Positions 10,071-20,711 of a stretch of DNA of 64,000 nucleotides are shown here, one piece after another. The stretch's first letter is position 1. Every line of letters starts with the position of its first letter. A program made the translations under genes and the position numbers. This DNA is from Undaria pinnatifida (taxonomy: Eukaryota > Sar > Phaeophyceae > Laminariales > Alariaceae): positions 19,702,691 to 19,766,690 of the forward strand of contig JABAKD010000023.1 of the NCBI GenBank assembly GCA_012845835.1, in the 5' to 3' direction. Below the pieces are notes generated by a model. It was not told where the DNA came from. It saw only the letters and a list, made by a program, of their open reading frames with translations, and searched no databases.

Positions 10071-10432
10071 CGGCAGCCTTGGCACCATCGGAGGCCCTCA
10101 ATGTGATCTAGGGTTCGGTGGTGCGCCTTTTGGGGCTGCCTGTGGACCCCATCGTCCTCCGATTCCAAAGGGCGACTGTAGGGAGGGAGGGGACACCAAA
10201 AGGTCCCCAAAAATCTCCCCCTCTTCCTGCCATGTCCTTGGTGACACGGTTTTGTTTTTCCCTTCAATGACTTCTCCCCCCCTCCCCGGGACGCCGCCCG
10301 TTTCCCTTTGAGTCTAGGGAGACGAGTGGAGTCCAGGGCATCGATGGAGTCTAGTAACACCGAGATGTCCGCACCAAAAGGGTATAAACAGTGGCTTGGG
10401 ACAAGGTGGGTAGGAAAAGGTTTCGAGTACAT
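9830..10432 (-). CDS. Gyp-2 Gag-like remnant with repeats
   Basis: A 200-codon minus frame is open across the minisatellite and extends upstream into a basic stretch (KGKRAASRGGGEKSLKGKTK, residues about 42-62). Its position, last before the leader, suggests the start of gag. It has no zinc knuckle and is much too short for a full Gag. It may equally be read in the QQQPGFAG frame, so the exact frame is undecided. Confidence 0.3.
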   Translation of the reverse strand: MYSKPFPTHLVPSHCLYPFGADISVLLDSIDALDSTRLPRLKGKRAASRGGGEKSLKGKTKPCHQGHGRKRGRFLGTFWCPLPPYSRPLESEDDGVHRQPQKAHHRTLDHIEGLRWCQGCRSNNSQGLLANSSQGLLVNNSQGSLGNSSQGSLANSSQGLLVKSSQGSLGNSSQGSLANSSQGLMVIAARVRWPSAVSVH

Positions 10433-10903
10433 GTATAGTTACCTTCTTGGTTCATTGAAAGTTGTCCCCTTATCATAATATACACGCAACCCTTCGAAAA
10501 TGCTGCCCTTCGAAAGCTCGAGTCTTCACTAACAGAGTAACGTGTGGAATCCCTTAGGTATCTAAGACACATCAATCTAATTGTAGGCGTTAGCTATATC
10601 TGTCATTGCTGTACATCCTTCATGCACATTATCTGTACGAATTTGGAACAGCAGAATCTATCATTTTGTAAACATCTATCGAGGTATAAACGTCCATACA
10701 TAGAACAACAATCGATAAAGATTTCAAGGTCTACATATATTCATGCGTAACTATTAGTAGCAAATTCCTACGCGCCTTGAAAGTACTTGTATAGTAGCTC
10801 CCCAGATGTATGTAGCTCCGCTGTATGCAGTATTTCCCATGACGTGTATAGCTAGCGCCACTGACATCTAAAATATTATTTTGTTTCCATTGATTAATAT
10901 TAA

Positions 10904-11814
10904 TGCATTCTTTTAAGTCCTCAAAATTCCAACGTACTTGTTGAGCTTCCCCCGTTCCCATTCCAATATGATAATGTCCCTGAACCATGTTTCCAATTCC
11001 GTTTTTAGCATGACAAAGAGCAGCTATAGAAAGGCTCACAATCCCCACACAAAAAAAAGACTGGAACCAGTTTGCAGTATCACTACTCCTAAAACACATG
11101 TGAGAACGACCTTGCAGTGCCTGTGCAACCTGCGAAGACACAAAATCCCCATCACAAAGGCCAAAACCAAATTGCCTGCAAAAAGCCCTTGTCTTGTGAT
11201 CGTCTCAGAGAATGCATCAAATGTAGATCAACAAACAGACCCGAACTCATTTCTAACCTGTATGATGAACGCAAACACATTCCTACAGTGATTTATCACG
11301 TACGAACTCTCTCGTAATCAGTGATTATGATCCTCCTTTCCCGACGTCCTATTGCATTCTTTAAAATCGTCAAAATTCCAACGTACTCATCGAGCTTCCC
11401 CCGTTCCCATTCCAATGCGATAATGTCCCTTAACCATGTTTCCAATTCCGGTATATTCTTAGCATGACAAAGAGCAGCTATAGAAAGGCTTACATTACCC
11501 ATACAAAATTAAAAACTAGAACCACTTTGCAGTATCACTTTTCCTGAAACACATGTGAAAACGATCTTGCAGTGCCTGTACAACCTGCGAAAACACATAA
11601 TCCCCATCACAAAGGCCAAAACCAAATTATTACCTGCAAAAAAGCCCTTGTCTTGTGATCGTCTCAGAGAATGCATCAAACGTAGATCAACAAACAGACC
11701 CGAACTCATTTTCAATCTGTATGATGAACGCAAGCACATTCCTACAGTGATTTATCACGTGCGAACTTACTCGACGAGTAATTAGTGATGATCCTCCTCG
11801 CCCAATGTTCTATT
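10904..11814. repeat. 449-bp tandem duplication
   Basis: Unit 1 is 10904-11352 and unit 2 is 11353-11814, about 90% identical. Each carries minus-strand open stretches containing SLSIAALCHAKN. In unit 2 this runs on as a good helical frame of 68 codons (11502-11296), whereas in unit 1 the same sequence is frameshifted after CHAKN. This may be a small duplicated coding segment in the leader, but no family is recognised. Confidence 0.85.
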
Positions 11815-12289
11815 GGTCTCGTATTCCTTAATCTACTTTCTACATTTTATACAACTTAGTCAGCCCTCGCTAATTTTTTACAAAATAGTCCAGACCCAGT
11901 ATCGACTCGCTTTACCCCTTTGTCGACAGATATATACTATTAATACCACGTCTCAATATCTGGACTAAAGGTGACCGATTTCAGTTCTCGATCCTTGTTG
12001 TGGGTAGTTTTAAGAGCTGATTTGATCTTTTTCTGCACAGTAGTTGCTAATCCTCCCTACCAATCGATTTCTTACACTATATAAGGTACAACAAACAAGT
12101 ATCCCCAATAATAATGTATACATATAATACTCTATACTCACAACCATACACTATTTTGACCATATATACAGCAGTAGTAGGTAGACTATATATAGCAAAT
12201 GATGTGTAATATTTTTATTACTAAATTATGTTACTGGCTCGACAGTCTGTTAAGGTATTAGAGGGGATGGATTCGAAGGTTCGTGTCCT

Positions 12290-12674
12290 GCCGTCGACGC
12301 CATTTGATGAGGAATTAGTGGGGTATTAGTCCGTTTGACCACTTGCAAAAGGTTAACCAATAGCTTACCCAAACTAAGCCTTATAACACACTTCCCCCCT
12401 GAAACGGCGGGATAGCAGGTCGGCCGGATATTCGGGCGGACCTGTCAATATCCAAGCCTTTTCATTCCCTAGGTATACCAGGGAGAGTATTTTTTCATGT
12501 TCGACATGGGGAAAATCTGAAAAGTTTATTATTGTGGATGGTGGGGATCGAACCCACGACCCAAAAACCCATATTCTGTCGACGACGCCATTTGATGAGG
12601 TATTAGAGGGGTATTAGTCTGTTTGACCACTTGCAAAAGGTTAACAAATAGCTTACCCAAACTAAGCCTTATAA
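12290..12674. repeat. 97-bp direct repeat pair
   Basis: 12290-12384 and 12577-12673 share a segment containing GCCATTTGATGAGG, TTTGACCACTTGCAAAAGG and TAGCTTACCCAAACTAAGCC. The interval includes a tRNA-like 3' half. The pair may be decayed SINE copies, but no A-tail is clear. Confidence 0.75.
12533..12561 (-). ncRNA. tRNA-like 3' half (remnant)
   Basis: On minus, a T-arm GTGGGTTCGATCCCCAC is followed by acceptor-like CATCCACA. I find no matching 5' acceptor strand (GTGGATG) or D-arm upstream, so this is not a complete tRNA gene. It looks like a tRNA-derived fragment containing a perfect Pol III B box (GGTTCGATCC). Confidence 0.5.
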
Positions 12675-13076
12675 TAAGTCCATGTTACTCCATTCTCACC
12701 ATCCTGCCTAAATAAATACCCCCCAGCTTGCCTGTAGACAACGGTTACCAGCAGGCACGGATGCATGTACACCTTTCCTTTTGTTTTACGGATATTGTAC
12801 CATCGCTTGCTGTATGTATCCCTCATCGATTGAGTACGTACTGATACACGAAACAAAAAAAAAAAAAAAGTAGGCAAAATTAGGTACTCGTATACCTGGT
12901 CAGTTTGGTATCGAAACAGGTACAGCACTAAAACCAAGTACATATCACACGCTAGGGCACCTGTCATTGGCTAGCCTCCTGGATTTATCTACTTTGTCTA
13001 GCTTTCAACTGATTTTGGCGCATTTTGAGCCAGTCAGAGGCCATAAGTGCACTGTCTCCTACATGCCCAATACGAA

Positions 13077-13655
13077 GACATCACCACACGAGACATCACC
13101 ACCCTACTCGTGCCACACTGCGTACATACGACCTGCCACAACCTGCAACGACATACAGAACATACGATACGCACGTATACAGCACGATGGCATACATACC
13201 TGATACAACAATACAGAAGTACTCATCCTAAGAGTAAGTACGATCACGAAAGCAATGAAAGCAAAAAAATACATGCCTTGCGGAGAAATTTATGCCATTG
13301 ATGCTTACCAACGTTTCGTCTACATCGCATACAAAAAAACAGTGAGTCAAAGCGGGGAGAAGACATCACACGAAGACATCACCACACTACTCGTACCACA
13401 CTACGTACACACGACCTGCCACAACCTGCAACGGAATACTGAACATGTTATACGCATATATACAGCACGATGGCATACATAGCTGGTACAACAATGCAGA
13501 AGTACTCGTCGTAAGAGTAAGCACGATCACGAAAGCAATGAAAGCAAAAAATGCATGCCTTGCGGAGCACTATATTATAAAAATATAGCATTGATGCATA
13601 CCAATGTTTCGTCTACATCGCATACAAAAAAAAACAGTGAGTCAAAGCGGGTAGA
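13077..13655. repeat. About 290-bp tandem duplication
   Basis: The block running from GACATCACCAC through GCACGATGGCATACATA and GATCACGAAAGCAATGAAAGC to CAGTGAGTCAAAGCGGG occurs twice in tandem, with scattered changes and a 20-bp insertion in the second unit. Small plus-strand frames inside are not conserved between the units. Confidence 0.85.
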
Positions 13656-14101
13656 ATCTCGTTTGCTCTCTGTACTGCTGTACGTAGCATGAACTGCGTG
13701 ACTCCCTCATTTTGTACAAACTTGATAGCGTCTCATTCCTCGCCTCTACTATCTAGAGATCACGACCACCGATTCTCATCACTCATGCGGCCTGCTGTTT
13801 CTATTTCTGCGGTGTCTGCCTGTGGTTATCCTGAAGCGTGAGGGGTTCGTGATACTGCTTCAAGCGAGATTTTCAACATGATAAAATAAAGGTGAACTGT
13901 TAAAGAACTTTCTTCAACATCCCGTAAACTCATTCATATTTAGACTGCCCGGTTTATTTCCCATATATTGTTTCATGAATTTCAACCAAACATGGCCCGG
14001 CTTGCTGCTGTATTTTTTTCTTGATTAATAGCATTTACGACTGTACTTCTACCTAAGTCAAGCGAGATTATCAACCCACACGGATCGCAGCTAAAGCCCC
14101 A

Positions 14102-14541
14102 TGTAACGAACGGATAAAGAGATATTTTTGACACACGCACCCAAGTCTCCAATCCCTTGTCCCAGCTCTCTCACCGCTTCTAGTTCGTCCTCCGTGTGTA
14201 CCTTCAGGCTGATTTCTCCCGTCTGCTTGTTACAACAACTGCCTGCAAACACCAGTCTTGTCTCACGCAGTCCTCTTCCAAGCGCTAGTGCAATATAATA
14301 GATCTTGTGATAAAATCTCCAACAATGCCTTACGGTAACGATCGCTGTACTCAAGCTCGGTTCGCAGTCACTCACACTCGTGTCAGATCAAGTTCATGTT
14401 CCTTTTTCCCTCGTTTGGTTTTGTGTGTTTTTGGACTGAGACCGTGAGCGGCACGCTTTCTAGACTGACTGGAGTTGTATATAGACCTAGGCAGCATTCC
14501 GCTACGTATTTTATGTGACGTCGTGTCGATCCGCCGCAACA
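14102..14541 (-). repeat. Gyp-2 5' LTR
   Basis: It is 440 bp, the partner of 6388-6825. The TSD copy TCAC follows at 14542-14545, inside the last Gyp-1 ORF, so the stop codon of that ORF abuts this LTR. The PBS lies immediately on the other side (14084-14101). Confidence 0.88.
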
Positions 14542-15111
14542 TCACCACTCTTCTTGCCAGCTACCAACCTGCGCGAGTGGCTTTGAAATATTTATATACG
14601 ATCCGATGATGTCACGTGAATATATTCCTGGCCTTCCCCTAACATCACAGCATACTTTGTAACCCTTAGAAACATGTCTTTCACCCTTAGCACACGCTAG
14701 CATACGCTTGGCAAGTTGAACTCTATGTCGTCGGTTGTTCGCATTTTCACCTCCAATCCGTACCGGTTCACCCGCCCAATACCGCGACACTATGCCACCG
14801 TACTGTTCAAGGTCCGTCTCATGTTCCCAAGTTTTTACTGTTACTTCATCCCAACTAGTATATTGTTGTACCGCATTCTTTCCTCCTAAACCTCTCGAAA
14901 TCCTACATTTCGTAATGGTGGTGGGCTTGATACAATAGTTGTCCAATTCCATACATACGTCTTCCGCAGTTAGGTGGAAAGGCGGCGAACGCTCAGAATA
15001 TTTATTAAGTACATGCCTACTCATTGCCCATGACAGAAATTTCGGTGCTTCTGCGCCCTCATGGGGATTGTAGCACTTCTTGCACCTATGCATAGATATT
15101 CTAGCATTCAT
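14542..15111 (-). CDS. Gyp-1 chromodomain-containing C-terminal region
   Basis: This 189-codon frame continues directly, in the same frame, from the integrase ORF, separated by a single TAA. It starts with a CxxC motif (HRCKKCYNPHEG), also found in Gyp-4 (GIERCKPCANPHDSG), followed by HVLNKYSERSPPFHLTAEDV. A chromodomain-like segment follows at residues about 60-115 (aromatic cage candidates in SWDEVTVKTWEHETDL and YWAGEPV). In Gyp-4 the same order occurs within one polyprotein, so the TAA here is either an inactivating mutation or a readthrough site. The frame ends at TGA 14542-14544, exactly where Gyp-2 inserted. Confidence 0.7.
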   Translation of the reverse strand: MNARISMHRCKKCYNPHEGAEAPKFLSWAMSRHVLNKYSERSPPFHLTAEDVCMELDNYCIKPTTITKCRISRGLGGKNAVQQYTSWDEVTVKTWEHETDLEQYGGIVSRYWAGEPVRIGGENANNRRHRVQLAKRMLACAKGERHVSKGYKVCCDVRGRPGIYSRDIIGSYINISKPLAQVGSWQEEW

Positions 15112-16257
15112 TTATCGGCCGGGCTCGTCCTTCCTGACCTCCAGCAACAACAAATTGGGCCCTACCGTTTTCCCATCACTATTTGTTCCCGGATCTACAA
15201 GCGAAATCTTATAAGGGCCAGTCCAACACTGCGCTAATTTTTCGGTCGAAGCGAATTTCTTTCTTCTTGAATCCATTTCTCTCGTTTTTAGCACATGTTT
15301 ACCCCCTCCAGATATGGTACTATGATCATCGTATACCCAGACCCATCCGACTGCTTCAAACTTGGGGCGCTTTGTTACTAACTCTTCAAGGTTCTCATTA
15401 GCAGCCTCATGTCTAGCCTTGGTAAGGCGGTCTTCCTCCTTCACTAGTTGGTATGCCTTAATTTGCCTTCCTCTCATGAGTTCCAGGTATTCCAATTGGT
15501 CTTGTTTCAGACCTTGATGACCTCTTACCCCTCGCCCTTCCAAAATTGTCATTGGCAACCTCGGACATCTCCCTATATACACCTCGTTGGGAGCTAGACC
15601 CGTACCTCCACTAACATTGTTGTTGTGTGCAGCTACTGCGTGCATCAACATATCATCCCAGTTATTTTGATCGTCTGCAATTAAATATGACAGCATCTGA
15701 CAAAGGGTATGGTTCAACCTCTCAACCATTCCATTTGTTTGTGAATGATAGGAGCTAGCAAACTTCTTGACGGCTCCCAATGTCTGGTAAACAGCAGTAG
15801 TACTTACTTGTGAAATAAACTCTGTACCTCGATCGGATAAAAAGGTGTGTGGGCACCCCCATCTCGGTATGTAGTCATCCACCATTCGGGCAGCACAACC
15901 TCGAGCTGTTTTCTCTTCCTTTGTCATAGCATACCCTTCTGCGTGCCTACTGAATAAATCTACAACCAATAACACATACGTATTGCCTCGCTTTGTCTCT
16001 GGCAGTGGTCCTAATAAATCAAAACAAATCATCTGTCCTGGGCGAGTAGGAAGTGGTAAGGAAACCAATGGCCATCTGATGGTGTTGCGTGCCGTTTTTC
16101 TCGCTTGACACGTGTAACATCTCCGTATCCACCACTTTACACTATCCGCCATACCAATCCACCAATAATACCTTTGCAACATGTTCAAGGTCACCTTCTC
16201 ACCCGAATGTAATGCCTCTTTGTGAGTACAATCCATAACCCATGGTCTCAGCAACAT
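15112..16257 (-). CDS. Gyp-1 integrase
   Basis: This 381-residue integrase inserts the cDNA into chromosomes. The HHCC zinc-binding domain shows His12 and His17 (HKEALHSG) and Cys47/Cys50 (CYTCQARK). The catalytic triad is visible as Asp80 (CFDLLGPLP), Asp142 (FLSDRGTEF) and Glu179 (NGMVERLNH). The D-to-E gap is one residue longer than the canonical 35 because of an extra residue in the VSTTAVY stretch. A C-terminal GPY-like region (CWTGPYKISLVDPG, about residue 350) follows. The frame is intact over the whole domain. The N-terminal start is formal, because the frame continues from RNase H through a frameshift near 16230. Confidence 0.88.
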   Translation of the reverse strand: MLLRPWVMDCTHKEALHSGEKVTLNMLQRYYWWIGMADSVKWWIRRCYTCQARKTARNTIRWPLVSLPLPTRPGQMICFDLLGPLPETKRGNTYVLLVVDLFSRHAEGYAMTKEEKTARGCAARMVDDYIPRWGCPHTFLSDRGTEFISQVSTTAVYQTLGAVKKFASSYHSQTNGMVERLNHTLCQMLSYLIADDQNNWDDMLMHAVAAHNNNVSGGTGLAPNEVYIGRCPRLPMTILEGRGVRGHQGLKQDQLEYLELMRGRQIKAYQLVKEEDRLTKARHEAANENLEELVTKRPKFEAVGWVWVYDDHSTISGGGKHVLKTREMDSRRKKFASTEKLAQCWTGPYKISLVDPGTNSDGKTVGPNLLLLEVRKDEPGR

Positions 16258-16701
16258 AGGTTCTCACAGGCTCATTTCCCAGCAATCGCTCAAACCGTTC
16301 AGGATTCCTGTCATCACGATGGGCAGGTTCCAGTGTTAAACGCTTCACTAAAAGTTTGCGTGTGTCTGAGAGTTCTTTTAGCTCCCCTTGTGAGACCAAC
16401 CGCTTAATTTCCGATATCTCTACTGTATCAGGTATAGTTTCTTCCGTGATTTCTCCCACAGGAGCACCTGAGTGCAAAAACTCAATTGCAATTCTTGCGG
16501 ATTCATCTTTCATTTGTGCTTCAGCCCATTCACTGCCGTCTTTTCACACGATTTTTCACCGAACTCCCGCGCTTCTATGCTGTCAAATTCTTTTTCCGGG
16601 AGCTCTTCATTATTATCCGTAGGATCGGGATTACCCGCTACTCCGGCACTACCTCCTTCTTCCTCAGGCTTAATAACCGATATATCCCGTTTCTCAATCA
16701 A
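16199..16701 (-). pseudogene. Gyp-1 RNase H-integrase linker
   Basis: Two minus frames (16513-16199 and 16701-16510) cover the tether between RNase H and integrase. The first contains LVSQGELKELSDTRKLLVKRL and then NEPVRTYVAETMGYG, equivalent to NDEPVRIYVPLLMRPW before the Gyp-4 integrase. Frameshifts separate them from each other and from the integrase frame. Confidence 0.55.
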
Positions 16702-16793
16702 ACCTAATTAAGATATTCCTCCTTCAGTCATAGGACAAGCATGTGATACCAGCCCTGGCTCCCATTGGCCACTAGTTACTGACGTAGGTCGCA

Positions 16794-17649
16794 CTAATGG
16801 TGTCTCATCTGGTATAATATAGCGAATCTACGATTTGCTTCTACTATTTTGGACAGTCTTTTCGCACGTTCCTTCTGGATCACCTTCCAAGTTTGAACTG
16901 ATTGCTCGCTGGTAGTGATCGGCGCAGTCCTCAGCTCTCTCTCCCCCACCGCAAAAATAAACCCGGGGTCAAAATTTCCTGACTGATGATGTTGGTTGCT
17001 TGCATGATTCACTGCCAGCTGCTCAATTTGCACTCCGCTTGCTCCGATCAGATAAACATCAATATCAATAGGGTCGGATAATCGAACATCAGGGTGATTG
17101 TCAGCTTCAGTTGCAGGTAATGGTAACCGCGACAGTAGGTAAGCGTTGCCATTGGACTTCCCTGGTCTACACTCCAAGGTGTACGTAAAGTCTACGCACT
17201 CAGAAAATCAAACCATCTTTCTTTGCACTCTATTAAATTTTGTTGATAAACTTTCCAGGTTTTTCAACGGTTGACGATCACTCACTACTACAAGAGGAAC
17301 ACCATTAAACAGTTGTCGGTTCTTCTTGACCGCCCACACAATCTCTGCACACTCCAATTCTGTTGCACTCCAGTTTCGCTCATTCGGCAATGTGCTTCTA
17401 CTAAGAAAACACAGCGGTCGGTTGGATTGATCAGGTTGCATCTGCTCTATCACCGCACCCAACCGCATCGATTATCAATCGAAAAGGTCTATCTCCTAAT
17501 ATAGCCGCTTTAAAATTTGGAAACGCTAAAACGTCTGGACTTGTCAGCCGTTTTAATAAAGTCTGCACTATTTCCACATGTTTAACTGTGAACGCGAATT
17601 TAACCCCTTTCTTCAAAAAGTTTTTCAGGGATCTGGTAACAGTTGCCAT
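16794..17649 (-). pseudogene. Gyp-1 RNase H (broken)
   Basis: Three overlapping minus frames give one RNase H. 17649-17431 leads into the first Asp region (FRLIIDAVGCG). 17468-17208 has MRLGAVIEQ and then PLCFLSRSTLPNERNWSATELECAEIVWAVKK, with the conserved Glu, and VVVSDRQPLKNL with the third acidic residue. 17177-16794 has MECRPGKSNGNAYLLSRLPLP, the usual end of the domain. At least two frameshifts or stops interrupt it. Confidence 0.8.
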
Positions 17650-18560
17650 TTATTTGTGGCAAAATTTTCCGATAGTACGACAGAGCACCCAACAGTGACC
17701 GTAATCGGCTCACGTTTGTAGGCATCGGAAGCTTAATCATTGCTTCCACCTTACTAGGACCCGGCTCTATTCCCTTAGCCGTAACACGATGGCCCAAACA
17801 CTTGATCGTGCGCGCGCCTAAAAATGCCTTTTTAGGTGCTAGTTTCAAACCAAAAGTTGTCAATCTCTCGAAAAATCTCTCAAGGTCGCACACATGCTCT
17901 GCACCGTTTTTTCAAAAACCACAACATCATCAATAAACAGGCGCACACACCCTAAACCATCACAAACGCTCAGCATAATTGATCGGAACCATCCAGGACT
18001 GGATGCAAGGCCCATCGGCATAACCGTCCATTCATAATTTCCATTTTGAGCACACACAGCCGTCGGCGGAATCAAGTCTTCGTGTATGGCACACTGGAAA
18101 AACGCACTAACCAAATCCATAGTGCTAAACACGTTGGCTCCACCAAGGTCTGAAAACAAATCATCCACTGTGGGTAAAGGCATCACCGGAATGATGGACT
18201 GTGCATTCAGTCATTTGTAGTTGCAAGTCAACGTAATACGACCGTCAGCCTTGGCAATGACAACGAGTGGGCTGGTCCAATTACTATAGGACCGGCGTAA
18301 TATCCCTGCCAGCACAAGTTTATCTATTTCCGTTTTTACCTTCGCAGCTAGCACAGGGGAGTGCCTGTATGGACGTTGTCTCACCGGTTGTGCATCTTTC
18401 TTCAAAATGATGCGGAAAGGGTCGACAGTGACATGTCCCAAATCAGTGCTATGCTTGGAAAATCGATGTGCATACTTGCATAATAGAGTACCCAACGCGT
18501 CAAGGTCCTCAGCTGTCCAAAAGGTCTCCTCAAAATCAAAGAGTGTACTGCCCTAAAACG
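17600..18560 (-). pseudogene. Gyp-1 reverse transcriptase (frameshifted)
   Basis: Three minus frames make up RT. 18495-18211 holds the fingers (DAQPVRQRPYRHSP, GILRRSYSNWTSPLVVIAKADG). 18186-17860 holds the palm, with the first catalytic Asp in FSTMDLVSAFFQ (residue 24) and FIDDVVVF (Asp86-Asp87). 17893-17600 holds the thumb and connection (FGLKLAPKKAFLGARTIKCLGH). A stop lies between the first two parts, at the NYK/LN junction (about 18211). Catalytic residues are intact although the reading frame is not. Confidence 0.82.
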
Positions 18561-19610
18561 TATGGGAATTATGCTCCATAACCTCAAAAAAGCTTGTTTT
18601 TGTGCCGTAGATAAACCAGATAGTACAGTTGCTGGTGGTTCATCAGCCGACCTTTCCGAGTTACCACCACCACTGCCAACCACCTTATTTACTCCCGGAA
18701 TGTCGTTGGGGATGATGGCTGAATTATCTAAATCACACTGTACCAGGCGATCACCACCCACTCCTAATCGCATACCCTTTTTCACCAGAAATTCATCTTT
18801 TATTCGTCGTATGGGGATTTCAGAAATACCTGAATCAACGATGGCTTCCTGTGGAAACCATTCCGGCCCAAACCGGATATAATAAGCCCCCTTTTCGGCT
18901 TCAGTACCATCCGCGTTTGTGAGGCTTACCAGCAACCATGACATGGCGTTTGGCAATTTGTGGTTGTGACTGGCGACACAGACGATCACACGACCTTTCC
19001 CCTCACGTTCCACCATGCCTACTGCGTTATTGATCCACTTTCTGTAACGCTCCTCCTTCGATTCCAATCCATTTGTATTGGTAACAAAAGTTACGATGGT
19101 TGTCTTTTCACTCATGTCTCGACATTTTCTTAGAGGGAAGTGCGCCCAGCTGTCCCTACCAAACAAAACATCCACCGTCATTGCTTCTTCTGGTACAACA
19201 TGAGCAAACACAACTAGACAGACGGTCGGGGACCTGACCGACCCTTGATCTGTTTTATTAATATTTTCCAACTGAATGTTAAGTCGTACATAGCTAGAGG
19301 TTGTTAATGGTACTCCGTGGAAACCTACCCAAGTTTTTGGTGTTATTTCCGTCCTTCCATCACCCGAATCAGAACCACAAGCAAGTATTTCCTGCCACAC
19401 ATTTTCCTTGATAAAGGATGCCGGGCTTCCCGTATCCAATAGTGCTGTGCAGGCTCGTGTCCGCAATGCCTTGCTGCCTCCGAACAGCCTTATCTTCGCC
19501 GTATGGTCCCGTTTATCCAGAATTACCTCTCCGCCCACTGCCCGGGTAAATTCGGATAAATAATCTGCGCGTTCTCCTCTCACCAAACACACACGTTTCG
19601 GATGGAACAC
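18402..19610 (-). CDS. Gyp-1 protease region
   Basis: A 402-codon minus frame carries a retropepsin motif, TALLDTGSPASFI (Asp59-Thr60-Gly61-Ser62), preceded by HTAKIRLFGG, the usual strand before the active site. Downstream, VDVLFGRDSWAHF marks the end of the protease fold. The final 60 or so codons (below about 18560) are antisense-like read-through past a frameshift into RT, so the true coding part ends near 18560. It would process the Gag-Pol polyprotein. Confidence 0.75.
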   Translation of the reverse strand: MFHPKRVCLVRGERADYLSEFTRAVGGEVILDKRDHTAKIRLFGGSKALRTRACTALLDTGSPASFIKENVWQEILACGSDSGDGRTEITPKTWVGFHGVPLTTSSYVRLNIQLENINKTDQGSVRSPTVCLVVFAHVVPEEAMTVDVLFGRDSWAHFPLRKCRDMSEKTTIVTFVTNTNGLESKEERYRKWINNAVGMVEREGKGRVIVCVASHNHKLPNAMSWLLVSLTNADGTEAEKGAYYIRFGPEWFPQEAIVDSGISEIPIRRIKDEFLVKKGMRLGVGGDRLVQCDLDNSAIIPNDIPGVNKVVGSGGGNSERSADEPPATVLSGLSTAQKQAFLRLWSIIPIRFRAVHSLILRRPFGQLRTLTRWVLYYASMHIDFPSIALIWDMSLSTLSASF

Positions 19611-20711
19611 GGGAACAGGAACATTAGAATCGTCCCTTGTTGACTGATTTAACGCATGAATTACGTTGCGGACATTTTCAGGGTCAGAAAATATTTTATC
19701 TCCACTTTCCTTGTTATTCTTACTACTTGCTGAACCTGTCTCAGCGTTGGAAACAATCGGGCTCTTGTCAGATGCATTGACGGCACCAACCTGGTCTGGG
19801 TCCGGTTTTAGCTCGCACTGTTCTTCGTATATACTGAATTACTACTTAATTTCGGAAATCCGAGAACTCGACAATTCTTCTCTCGCGTTTCAGGACCCGG
19901 AACTTCATTTGTACCAACATCCATGTTTTCTACAGGTCTTGGCGGGGTTTGTTTTACATGCGCACCACTGGGTGTACCCTTTCCTGGCCAAAACCACACT
20001 CGCTTTGGTCTACGCATATCCCTTCCTGGAAGTACTCTGGCGCTAATCATCTGATCGTAGTACCTTTCTAAATTTGGTTGATCAGCCAAAGGGGGTGCGC
20101 TTACTTCCCCTACAGCAATAGAGATAGACTCGAATTCGGCTACACTATCTGCTGCTACACTCGGCTTAACTTCGCCGCTCCGAACTCGCATTTCTTCTGA
20201 GGGCCTATTCCAGTGATCCATACGGTTCGGACAGTCACAACTCGGCATGGTGCCCGACACAACGGGTTGTGTAAAAAGGGAGGACGCAGAACTAATACTC
20301 GACGGAGATCTGGGGTAGTTACTTCCATCACTACCCGAGCGGCAACTAAATATGAATCCCCACCCTCACCGTTCTTAAACAGATGGCACCCTGTTTCTTG
20401 GCCAGGAACTGCAGTGTGCAATACACGTCCGACCGGATTTCCATATAATACAGGTCCGACCGAATTTCCATATTTCGCAGCCACAGGTTTATGGAACCAG
20501 GGAAGAGACGACCGCAATGCATCCGGCGCGGGGGCCAACCTACCGTTGCCATTTCTTGTATTCATGCGATTTCTCTCGTGGCGTCTCTGTTCCCATTGAC
20601 ACAGGCGCTGTTGCCAACGGCGCCATCTCTTTTCAGCCTCATCTGGGGTACCATCACCAACGGCAGGATTAATTAATTCGGATCGATTCAAATATAATTC
20701 AGGACCATTCC
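19611..20711 (-). pseudogene. Gyp-1 region between nucleocapsid and protease
   Basis: Minus frames 20736-20155 and 20260-19808 are rich in Arg, Glu and Pro. The first begins with PELYLNRSELINPAVGDGTP, continuing from the zinc knuckle, then has a charged helix (DEAEKRWRRWQQRL). The second contains GEVSAPPLADQPNLERYYDQ. No catalytic domain is visible. Frameshifts occur near 20155-20260 and 19800. Confidence 0.5.

Larger units (their letters stand above)
10433..14101 (-). other. Gyp-2 5' leader with tandem arrays
   Basis: About 3.7 kb between the 5' LTR and the gag-like frame hold no convincing gene. They contain three separate duplications: a 449-bp tandem pair, a roughly 290-bp tandem pair and a 97-bp direct repeat with a tRNA-like 3' half. 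The 13660-14083 part holds nothing I recognise. The primer-binding site is at 14084-14101. Confidence 0.6.
6388..14541 (-). mobile_element. Gyp-2: complete but decayed Gypsy element nested in Gyp-1
   Basis: Two LTRs of 438 and 440 bp in the same orientation enclose a minus-strand Gypsy pol. Both run TG...CA (sense TGTTGCGG...TTACA). A 4-bp target duplication TCAC lies at 6384-6387 and 14542-14545. Next to the 5' LTR, the minus strand at 14101-14084 reads TGGGGCTTTAGCTGCGAT, a primer-binding site beginning with TGG. Next to the 3' LTR is a run of seven G (6826-6832), the end of a polypurine tract. Gag and protease are largely unrecognisable, RT is split by an LTR fragment, and the integrase core is missing, so the copy is defective. 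It inserted at the stop codon of the last Gyp-1 ORF. Confidence 0.85.

Noticed and set aside
12240..12320. Plus-strand tRNA gene near 12270
   Set aside because: GGTTCGTGTCC resembles a B box, but no acceptor, D-arm or anticodon stem can be paired.
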